A stretch of DNA of 8,322 nt, from NCBI GenBank assembly GCA_009704065.1, contig WLEX01000046.1, positions 1 through 8,322 on the forward strand, in the 5' to 3' direction. The stretch comes from Actinomycetota bacterium (lineage in GTDB: Bacteria > Actinomycetota > Acidimicrobiia > Acidimicrobiales > Ilumatobacteraceae). The notes under the pieces were generated by a model. That model made no database searches. It was not told the origin of the DNA and saw nothing but the letters and a program-made list of their open reading frames with translations. Positions 1-4,885 of this stretch are shown here, piece by piece. A program made the translations under genes and the position numbers. How positions within the stretch are numbered: position 1 is the stretch's first letter; the number at the start of each line of letters is the position of its first letter.

Positions 1-516
1 TCTCCACCACCACTCATGTGGATTTTTGGTGCTGTCGATTTCACAGCAGCTCTAGCCCGCGTGGCAAAGATTCTCGGGTACCACGTCACCGTGTGTGATG
101 CGCGCGAAATTTTCGCAACGCGTCGTCGCTTCCCTATGGCAGATGAAGTGAAAGTGACATGGCCAACACCTATGTTCACCGAGAATGGTTATCGCCTTGG
201 TTCTCGCGATGCTGTGTGCATTCTTACTCACGATCCCAAATTCGATGTGCCCGCCATTCAAGGCGCACTTGCAACCGGTGCCGGATACATCGGCGTGATG
301 GGAAGTCGTAAAACCCATGCCAAGCGCCTCGAACGTATGGCCGAAGTGGGCATCACCAGTGCTGCCGATTTAGCCCGTGTTCATTCACCTATTGGGCTCG
401 ATTTGGGCGGTCGCACTCCCGAGGAAACAGCAATCTCCATTGTGGGAGAAATCATTGCCACACGCACTGGCCGCAATGCTTCGCCGCTTGGTTCAAGCGA
501 CGGCGCAATTCACTAA
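1..516 (+). CDS. xdhC: XdhC/CoxI-family molybdenum hydroxylase maturation protein, C-terminal part (5' truncated)
   Basis: The frame is open to the left edge (it reads SPPPL before the first Met at 16), so that Met is internal and the gene is truncated by the window. About 171 residues remain. They make up the C-terminal Rossmann-like XdhC domain: a nucleotide-binding start IFGAVD, then VTVCDAR, FATRRRFPMADEV, the strongly conserved LTHDPKFDVPA, YIGVMGSRKTHAKR, and the closing PIGLDLGGRTPEETAISI. The GAVD form instead of the GAGH of classical XdhC is, as I recall, typical of CoxI-like members. Family role: binds molybdenum cofactor and helps insert or sulfurate it in xanthine dehydrogenase/CO dehydrogenase-type enzymes, in the cytoplasm. 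The mocA-like and coxG-like genes nearby support a link to a CO-dehydrogenase-type enzyme. The TAA stop directly abuts the TAG of the opposite gene. Family assignment is firm; the CoxI rather than XdhC subtype is inferred. Confidence 0.9.
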   Translation, partial: SPPPLMWIFGAVDFTAALARVAKILGYHVTVCDAREIFATRRRFPMADEVKVTWPTPMFTENGYRLGSRDAVCILTHDPKFDVPAIQGALATGAGYIGVMGSRKTHAKRLERMAEVGITSAADLARVHSPIGLDLGGRTPEETAISIVGEIIATRTGRNASPLGSSDGAIH

Positions 517-1206
517 CTACAAACGATATGTAGCAATGTGGCTCGGGTTAGCCCACACCACTCGAGCAGCTTGCTCATCTGACATCGTTTTGAACTTCAC
601 TTTCTTGCCACCAAATGGTGCATGAATAAATGCAAGCCCAACACCCAAATACATCTGCACGTGAGTTCCTTCACCCACAATGTCACCTGTGATTGCATCT
701 TTGCGCTCAACGCGCATGAGTCGATCCATTTGCGACACTGCTTGTCGTGGTGCATCGACACCAGCAACACGCCACGAGTACCACATGAGACCTGAGCAAT
801 CCATTTGCACGTACGGACTCTCTTTGCCTTCTACATATCGCACATCGATCTGTGAGATGGCAGCGAGCACAGCAATTTGGTGAGCACGTGGTGCACGCGA
901 CCATGCCTTTTGCAATTGCACTGGGTCGACTTTCATTCGCGTAGCAACAGCGTTAGATACCACCAGTCGCGCTTCTAAATACTGAGGATCCTCTTTGTTC
1001 TCGGTTCGCATAATGTGCGTGAGGGCATGAACAGCATCAACGGCCAGCTGGGGACGCTTACGAAACTTCGCACCTGGCATTTCGAATTGACGCCCGGCCG
1101 GCTCAGTGGCACCCGGCTGTTCCGCAGACACAGACACTGCAGGCATGAGCGAGACCACAACTGAGACCGCGGCAATAATCCCCTTGACGGTGGTGACACG
1201 ACTCAT
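517..1206 (-). CDS. Secreted NlpC/P60-family peptidoglycan endopeptidase
   Basis: The protein has 229 residues from the ATG at 1206. Residues 1-28 look like a signal peptide: MSRVTTVK, a hydrophobic IIAAVSVVV stretch, and a VSVSA site before EQ. Residues about 40-115 are a helical, charged region of unknown role. The C-terminal third is an NlpC/P60 fold with Cys137 in MDCSGL, His182 in THVQMYLG and His195 in FIHAPFGG. These form the expected Cys-His-polar triad. Known family members cleave the stem peptide of peptidoglycan (D-Glu-meso-DAP bond) outside the membrane and act in cell separation or wall remodelling. No SH3 or LysM binding domain is present. An upstream in-frame start at 1320 would bury the signal peptide and overlap mocA, so I reject it. 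The gene lies antisense between two molybdenum-enzyme accessory genes and probably has its own promoter. Family is secure; exact substrate is unknown. Confidence 0.88.
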   Translation of the reverse strand: MSRVTTVKGIIAAVSVVVSLMPAVSVSAEQPGATEPAGRQFEMPGAKFRKRPQLAVDAVHALTHIMRTENKEDPQYLEARLVVSNAVATRMKVDPVQLQKAWSRAPRAHQIAVLAAISQIDVRYVEGKESPYVQMDCSGLMWYSWRVAGVDAPRQAVSQMDRLMRVERKDAITGDIVGEGTHVQMYLGVGLAFIHAPFGGKKVKFKTMSDEQAARVVWANPSHIATYRL

Positions 1207-1213
1207 TTCAGGC

Positions 1214-1219
1214 AGGCTA
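1214..1219 (-). promoter_or_regulatory. Putative -10 hexamer (TAGCCT) for leaderless NlpC/P60 transcript
   Basis: On the minus strand TAGCCT (TANNNT form) ends 7 nt before the ATG at 1206, the spacing expected if transcription starts at or next to the start codon. There is no Shine-Dalgarno in between. The surrounding 9-mer AATAGCCTG occurs again in front of the subtilase gene (6366-6374). A poor -35 candidate (TTTGTG, 16 bp upstream) would lie inside the first codons of the divergent mocA gene. Confidence 0.35.
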
Positions 1220-1225
1220 TTACCT

Positions 1226-1804
1226 ATGAGCGGGGCACAAAGAAATACTCTCGGGGTCCTTTTGGCAGCAGGGGCTGGCAGTCGCTTTTCGGGCCCCACA
1301 CACAAGCTGGTGACCCCCATGATGGAAGAGCCCGTGATTGTTCATTCCCTTCGTGCATTACGTGATGCTCAGTTCGCCGACATCGTTGTCATCACCGGTT
1401 CTGCTGATCTGTCAGATCATCTTTCAGGGGTCACCACAGTTCATAATCCCGAATGGGCCACAGGTCAACGAGGTTCCGTGTTGTGTGCCATCGCATATGC
1501 GCGTCACCATCTTTTTGATTCCGTTGTGATCGGACTTGCCGACCAGCCGTTTATTTCATCTGAGTCTTGGATGCGCGTCGCATCGTCAGAGTCACCCATC
1601 GCAGTTGCCACCTACGACGGTGTGCGCAGTAACCCTGTGAAACTGCACAGCAGCGTGTGGGATCTGTTTGAAAACACCGAATCTCCCGCTGATGAAGGTG
1701 CGCGAACCCTCATTCGTCTGCATCCCACACTTGTTTCGGAAGTAGTCTGTGAAGGCAATTACGCAGATATCGACACCACAGAGGATGTAGAAAAATGGAC
1801 CTAA
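1226..1804 (+). CDS. mocA: MocA-like molybdenum cofactor cytidylyltransferase (NTP_transf_3 family)
   Basis: The protein has 192 residues from the ATG at 1226. The N-terminal nucleotide-binding loop LLAAGAGSRFSGPTHKL (residues 12-28) fits MobA/MocA enzymes, as do NPEWATGQRGS (74-84), the metal-binding VIGLADQP (Asp106) and the C-terminal DIDTTEDV (181-188). MocA transfers CMP from CTP to molybdopterin, giving the MCD cofactor used by xanthine dehydrogenase- and CO dehydrogenase-type enzymes. Length is normal for the family (about 190-200). The start is fixed by the nucleotide-binding loop close to the N-terminus; the longer in-frame start at 1106 would run through the NlpC/P60 5' end. No clear Shine-Dalgarno or promoter is visible in the 19-bp divergent gap. 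The gene overlaps coxG by 10 bp, which suggests coupled translation. CTP rather than GTP use is inferred from the cox neighbourhood. Confidence 0.87.
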   Translation: MSGAQRNTLGVLLAAGAGSRFSGPTHKLVTPMMEEPVIVHSLRALRDAQFADIVVITGSADLSDHLSGVTTVHNPEWATGQRGSVLCAIAYARHHLFDSVVIGLADQPFISSESWMRVASSESPIAVATYDGVRSNPVKLHSSVWDLFENTESPADEGARTLIRLHPTLVSEVVCEGNYADIDTTEDVEKWT

Positions 1805-2427
1805 ACCACGAATTCACCGTTGCAGTTCCAGTCGATGATGCTTGGCTCATCCTCACCGATGTTGAGCGCATTGCGCCGTGCCTTCCTGGCGCACAATTGC
1901 TAGAGATCGAAGGCGACACATATCGCGGTGTTGTGAAAGTAAAAGTTGGCCCAATCCAAGCGCAATTCAAAGGCCAAGCAAGTTTCCTCGAGCGTGACAA
2001 TGTCAATCACAAAGCTGTTCTGAAAGGCGAAGGTCGCGATACCACCGGCAAAGGCAACGCAGCAGCTGTTATCACTGCCCAGCTCACTGCTCTTACCCCT
2101 ACAAGCACCGAGGTAAAAGTAAACACCGATCTGTCCGTCACCGGAAAAGTTGCACAGTTTGGCCGTGGCGCTATGGCCGACATCAGCGACAAACTTCTTG
2201 CTCAGTTCGTGGTCAATCTCAATACTCTTATTGCAGAGCAACCATCAATTGTTGCCGATGCTGCCGCTGCAGAAGCTGCGGCCCCATCAGAAGGTGTTCG
2301 CACCATCGATGGTCCCGAAGCTGCGCCACTTAATCTTCTCAGCGTTGGCGGAAGCCCATTGCTGAAGCGAGCCATTCCTGTTGTTGCCGTAGTCGCAGCA
2401 GTGGTTATTTGGCTTCTCGTCAAGTAA
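1795..2427 (+). CDS. coxG: CoxG-like SRPBCC protein with C-terminal membrane anchor
   Basis: The protein has 210 residues. Residues 1 to about 145 are an SRPBCC/CoxG domain: FTVAVPVDDAW at the start, then IAPCLPGAQLLEIEGD, GVVKVKVGPIQAQFKG and VTGKVAQFGRGAMADISDKLL, which follow CoxG family members closely. An Ala/Pro/Glu-rich linker (about 150-190) leads to one hydrophobic C-terminal segment (about 192-209, ending WLLVK), a probable tail anchor. CoxG proteins accompany aerobic CO dehydrogenases. They are reported to be needed for membrane association of the enzyme, and mycobacterial work points to quinone binding and electron delivery. The anchor and flexible linker fit a role at the membrane. 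The gene overlaps mocA by 10 bp and is 6 bp ahead of DUF501. A GAGG lies 10 nt before the ATG. CO as substrate of the partner enzyme is inferred, since CoxG relatives also occur with other molybdenum hydroxylases. Confidence 0.88.
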   Translation: MDLNHEFTVAVPVDDAWLILTDVERIAPCLPGAQLLEIEGDTYRGVVKVKVGPIQAQFKGQASFLERDNVNHKAVLKGEGRDTTGKGNAAAVITAQLTALTPTSTEVKVNTDLSVTGKVAQFGRGAMADISDKLLAQFVVNLNTLIAEQPSIVADAAAAEAAAPSEGVRTIDGPEAAPLNLLSVGGSPLLKRAIPVVAVVAAVVIWLLVK

Positions 2428-2433
2428 TTCTTC

Positions 2434-2919
2434 ATGCTTCCCGGCAATTCCCCCACTCCAGAGGACATTGCCACGGTTACTCAACTCATTGGTCGTGTGC
2501 CTCAAGGTGAATTCCGCGTAGTCGTGCGTGATGCCGCTGCTTCTCCCGTTGTGCTTCTGAATGCTCCTCTTCTCGAAGACGGCACTCCTATGCCCACGTT
2601 GTATTGGCTCGTCGGTACTACTGAGGTACATGCAGTGAGCACACTTGAGGCCGAAGGCGCAGTCGATCAAGTGGAAGCACTGATTGGCCTCGATGCAATT
2701 GATGCCATTCATAATGCATATGCCCTCAGTCGCGATGCGCTCATCCCCGCAAGCCACACCGGGCATCGACCCTCTGCGGGCGTGGGCGGTACTCGGCGCG
2801 GAGTGAAGTGCTTGCATGCACATTTTGCACATTGGCTTGCAGGTGGTGACGACGCCGTTGGTGAATGGGTGGCGCAACAACTCGATGCGCGTGGCGTAAC
2901 GCGAGCACAACGCATATGA
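2434..2919 (+). CDS. DUF501 family protein (Rv1025-like)
   Basis: The protein has 161 residues and no signal peptide or membrane segment. It matches the actinobacterial DUF501 family in order: PTPEDIATVTQLIGR (8-21), FRVVVRDA, PVVLLNAPLLEDGTPMPTLYWLVG (38-61), RPSAGVGGTRRGVKCLHAH (112-130) and LAGGDDAVGEWV. The block Cys126, His128, His130, His133 could bind a metal, but this is only a suggestion. The biochemical function is not known. In Mycobacterium tuberculosis the homologue Rv1025 sits between the enolase/FtsB-like genes and ppx2 (Rv1026), so the DUF501-ppx pairing is conserved here while the upstream partners are replaced by mocA-coxG. The start at 2434 lies 6 bp after the coxG stop; no Shine-Dalgarno is visible, so translation may be coupled. 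The stop overlaps the ppx ATG (ATGA). Confidence 0.9.
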   Translation: MLPGNSPTPEDIATVTQLIGRVPQGEFRVVVRDAAASPVVLLNAPLLEDGTPMPTLYWLVGTTEVHAVSTLEAEGAVDQVEALIGLDAIDAIHNAYALSRDALIPASHTGHRPSAGVGGTRRGVKCLHAHFAHWLAGGDDAVGEWVAQQLDARGVTRAQRI

Positions 2920-3833
2920 CTCACGCCATTGCTGTTATCGACGTGGGAACAAATTCCACCAATCTGTTGGTACTCGATGCCGATGGAAATGATCTTGCAC
3001 GTGTCGTTGCATCAACTCGCTTAGGTGAGGGACTTCATGCGTCTGGCACCTTGAGCGAAGCAGCAATCGAACGCACCATCAGTGTTATCGAATCACATGT
3101 GGCTATTGCTCATTCACACAACGTGACCAACATTTCCTTAGTGGGAACTGCTGCATGTCGTCGTGCTGCCAACACACAACACTTTGCAGACCTGGTTCGC
3201 GAACGCACATCACTCACGCTTGAGATTCTTTCTGAATCAGATGAAGCAACACTTACATTTACTGGTGCACTCACCGGATTACCCGAAGTGCTCGCACCCA
3301 ACCTTGTCATCGATATCGGTGGTGGAAGTACCGAATACACAGCGGGCGTTATCGCAGCCGAACAATCGGCAAGTATTCCTTTTGGCGCAGTCACCTCTAC
3401 CGATTCTCATATTGCATCTGATCCGCCACGACCTGAAGATCTCACGAACCTCATAGGCGCCGTGTCTGATGAGCTTGAAGAACTGGGTCGCACTATTCCT
3501 GCGTTTGCTTCTCCTGCACGTGTGGTCGGAGTTGCGGGCACCATTGTCACTATTGCTGCTATCGAATTAGGACTAACTGCGTTCGATGACGCTGCATTGC
3601 ATGGTTTTGTTCTTACTCGCGATGCCGCCGAAGATGTGTTTCGCACCATGGCTACTGAAACACTGGCGCAACGTCGTCAGAATCCTGGCTTGCCCTCCGA
3701 TCGTGCCGACATCATTGTGGCCGGCTGTTGCATATTGGTGGCCACTATGCGCCGCCTTCACCTCGATGAGATTGTGGTTTCTACGCGCAGCCTTCTCGAT
3801 GGCGTCGCTCACCGTGCAAGACTTTCGTCATGA
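2916..3833 (+). CDS. ppx: Exopolyphosphatase / Ppx-GppA family phosphatase
   Basis: The protein has 305 residues with the ASKHA-fold motifs in order: phosphate-1 loop IDVGTNST (8-15), GTAACRRAAN (77-86), acidic LSESDEA (105-111), phosphate-2 loop VIDIGGGSTE (131-140), FGAVT (156-160), the nucleotide-binding GVAGT (205-209), and PGLPSDRADIIVAG near the C-terminus. Family members release phosphate from the end of inorganic polyphosphate or hydrolyse pppGpp in the cytoplasm. The short form without the C-terminal HD-like domain resembles mycobacterial PPX1/PPX2. The usual TSA in motif 2 reads TAA here; otherwise the active site looks intact. The start at 2916 is set by the ATGA overlap with DUF501 and by the DVGTNS loop at residue 9; the in-frame start at 2865 would only add residues read through DUF501. 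The stop overlaps the GNAT start (ATGA). Polyphosphate versus pppGpp preference cannot be read from sequence. Confidence 0.92.
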   Translation: MTHAIAVIDVGTNSTNLLVLDADGNDLARVVASTRLGEGLHASGTLSEAAIERTISVIESHVAIAHSHNVTNISLVGTAACRRAANTQHFADLVRERTSLTLEILSESDEATLTFTGALTGLPEVLAPNLVIDIGGGSTEYTAGVIAAEQSASIPFGAVTSTDSHIASDPPRPEDLTNLIGAVSDELEELGRTIPAFASPARVVGVAGTIVTIAAIELGLTAFDDAALHGFVLTRDAAEDVFRTMATETLAQRRQNPGLPSDRADIIVAGCCILVATMRRLHLDEIVVSTRSLLDGVAHRARLSS

Positions 3834-4456
3834 CCGCAATGCACCCGGCCAGACCATCGAATGTCGGTCTACGAATTTATGGCAGACGCGTAGTTCTGCG
3901 TCCGTTAGTCGCACAAGATTTCAATGGTTGGAGCGAAGTGCGCAGGCGCAATGGTCAATGGCTCACTGTGTGGGAGCCCATGCGTCTTGTTCATCATCCC
4001 GATCCCGAATTAAATCGTGATGTCTTCGCTGCCCGATGTGGCGCACGCGATCGTGAACGCCTCAATGGTTCGCAATATGCGTTTGGCATTTTTGTCGACG
4101 GAGCTTTTGCTGGCGAAATCAATCTCAACAATGTGGTGCGTGGTGCGTTCAAATCGGCCACCATCGGTTACTGGATCGATAAAGCGCGTGCAGGTCGATC
4201 GCTTATGTCGGAGGCAGTGGTTGCTCTTGCCATGTACGCATTCGAAGAATTGCATTTACATCGCTTAGAAATCTGCATCATTCCGCGCAACACCAACTCG
4301 CGTCGCGTGATGGAAAAACTCGATATTCGCACCGAAGGTGTTGCTGAACGTTTCTTAGAGATCAACGGCGTGTGGGAAGACCACGTTCGCTACGGCATCA
4401 CCGTTGAAGAATGGATTGAGCGTCGCGAGGAATTCCTCGCCGACTGGCTGAACTAA
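3830..4456 (+). CDS. GNAT acetyltransferase, RimJ/RimL type
   Basis: The protein has 208 residues. The N-terminal strand RRVVLRPLVAQDFNGWSEVR (19-38) and the W-E-P-M segment (48-51) are typical of the RimJ/RimL branch. FGIFVDGAFAGEINLNNV (85-102) is the central sheet and IGYWIDKARAGRSLMSEAV (112-130) the acetyl-CoA pyrophosphate loop. It is followed by LEICIIPRNTNSRRVMEKL (146-164) and NGVWEDHVRYGITVEEW. In the loop the second glycine of the Q/RxxGxG/A consensus is Ser124, a mild deviation. Members transfer acetyl groups to protein N-termini (ribosomal S5, S18 or L12) or small molecules; the substrate here is unknown. It is the last gene of the mocA-coxG-DUF501-ppx operon, joined to ppx by an ATGA overlap. 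Its TAA stop shares bases with the TAG stop of the opposite small gene, so no terminator fits in between. Confidence 0.88.
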   Translation: MTAMHPARPSNVGLRIYGRRVVLRPLVAQDFNGWSEVRRRNGQWLTVWEPMRLVHHPDPELNRDVFAARCGARDRERLNGSQYAFGIFVDGAFAGEINLNNVVRGAFKSATIGYWIDKARAGRSLMSEAVVALAMYAFEELHLHRLEICIIPRNTNSRRVMEKLDIRTEGVAERFLEINGVWEDHVRYGITVEEWIERREEFLADWLN

Positions 4457-4761
4457 GCCAGAGCGTCCCAGGCGTTAGCTCGTTCCCGACGCACAACAGT
4501 GCGACGTTTCCAATCTTTTGTTTTCCAATGCTTCAGCGGCTGACGCTGTGCTTTTTCAATTCCCATTTGTGCATCGTGGTGATGAAGTGGTTTCCATTCA
4601 GGGCCAGGTTCTTCTACATCGATTGGCTCTAGTCCGTAGTGCACTGCTTCCACCGCTAAATGCAATTCGCTATTTATTCGATGACGTTCATTGTGAGCAT
4701 GAGCTCGTAATTCAGCACGCGGTGCTGGGGCTTGATCCTGGTTGCGATTTCGTTGACTCAA
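4453..4761 (-). CDS. Small basic hypothetical protein, TTG start
   Basis: I do not recognise a family. From the TTG at 4761 the protein has 102 residues, is very hydrophilic and rich in Arg, Lys, His and Gln. It has an Ala/Pro-rich start (NQDQAPAPRAELRAHAH), an acidic middle (LEPIDVEEPGPEWKPL) and a basic C-terminus (KHWKTKDWKRRTVVRRERAN). There is no signal peptide, membrane helix or cysteine motif. The TTG is preferred over the in-frame GTG at 4782 because a perfect AAGGAGG ends 5 nt before it, and with the GTG start that site would be inside the coding region. This strong ribosome site is the main evidence that the gene is real. The end overlaps the GNAT stop by 4 bp. The basic tail and tryptophans would allow nucleic acid binding, but nothing shows it. 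Confidence 0.62.
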   Translation of the reverse strand: MSQRNRNQDQAPAPRAELRAHAHNERHRINSELHLAVEAVHYGLEPIDVEEPGPEWKPLHHHDAQMGIEKAQRQPLKHWKTKDWKRRTVVRRERANAWDALA

Positions 4762-4766
4762 CGTCG

Positions 4767-4773
4767 CCTCCTT
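4767..4773 (-). promoter_or_regulatory. Strong Shine-Dalgarno (AAGGAGG) deciding the TTG start
   Basis: The minus strand reads AAGGAGG-CGACG-TTG, giving a full anti-16S match with a 5-nt spacer. It is the only textbook ribosome binding site I see in the window; most other starts are coupled, overlapping or look leaderless. It makes TTG at 4761 the better start than GTG at 4782. Confidence 0.7.
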
Positions 4774-4775
4774 CC

Positions 4776-4790
4776 GGAGCACACGGCTCC
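4776..4790 (-). other. Small hairpin just upstream of the ribosome binding site
   Basis: The minus strand reads GGAGC-CGTGT-GCTCC, a 5-bp GC-rich stem with a 5-nt loop, ending 2 nt before the GGAAGGAGG tract. In the 5' leader of the small hypothetical gene it could affect access to the ribosome site or stabilise the mRNA. It is short enough to be chance. Confidence 0.3.
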
Positions 4791-4809
4791 AAGTGGTTCC
4801 CTAGAACGG

Positions 4810-4815
4810 ACCGTA
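4810..4815 (-). promoter_or_regulatory. Putative -10 hexamer (TACGGT) for the small hypothetical gene
   Basis: The minus strand carries TACGGT within TGTACGGTCCG, about 48 nt before the TTG start. It would give a leader of roughly 40 nt holding the small hairpin and the Shine-Dalgarno. The same hexamer stands in front of the crotonase gene at 7208-7213. No convincing -35 is visible; an imperfect TTCCCC lies 17 bp upstream. It also sits in a short palindrome, ACGGACCGT (4806-4814). This 108-bp stretch (4762-4869) otherwise holds only the hairpin and the terminator candidate. Confidence 0.28.
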
Positions 4816-4862
4816 CACCTCCTCAGCACCGAGGGGAAGAGCTCATGTAAGAAGAATTAATA

Positions 4863-4885
4863 CCTTGTGTTAGGAAACACGAAGG
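4863..4885 (-). terminator. Possible intrinsic terminator spanning the subtilase stop codon
   Basis: The minus strand reads CCTT-C-GTGTT-TCCT-AACAC-AAGG, a 9-bp stem with one bulged C and a 4-nt loop. It is followed by TATTAATTCTTCTTAC, which is T-rich but not a clean T-tract. The hairpin includes the last codons and the TAA (4870-4872) of the subtilase gene. The stem has only moderate GC, so termination may be partial, allowing some read-through into the small hypothetical gene. Confidence 0.4.

Noticed and set aside
1184..1189. TTGACG as a -35 box for mocA
   Set aside because: It is a 5/6 match, but no acceptable -10 lies 15-19 bp downstream.
1106..1225. Longer mocA from the ATG at 1106
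   Set aside because: The added residues are read through the NlpC/P60 signal peptide region, and the LLAAGAGSRF loop normally lies within about 15 residues of the start.
1207..1320. Upstream start for the NlpC/P60 gene at 1320
   Set aside because: It would place 38 extra residues before a normal signal peptide and overlap the mocA nucleotide-binding region on the other strand.
2287..2910. A 207-codon minus-strand frame opposite coxG and DUF501
   Set aside because: It is composition-driven shadow of two well-identified genes, with no recognisable motif in a Cys/His-rich translation.
2865..2915. Longer ppx from an in-frame ATG at 2865
   Set aside because: The extra 17 residues come from the end of DUF501; the ATGA overlap at 2916 and the IDVGTNS loop fix the start.
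4518..4850. A 110-codon plus-strand frame opposite the small hypothetical gene
   Set aside because: The minus-strand gene has a strong Shine-Dalgarno and a natural end against the GNAT stop; the plus frame has neither and resembles nothing.
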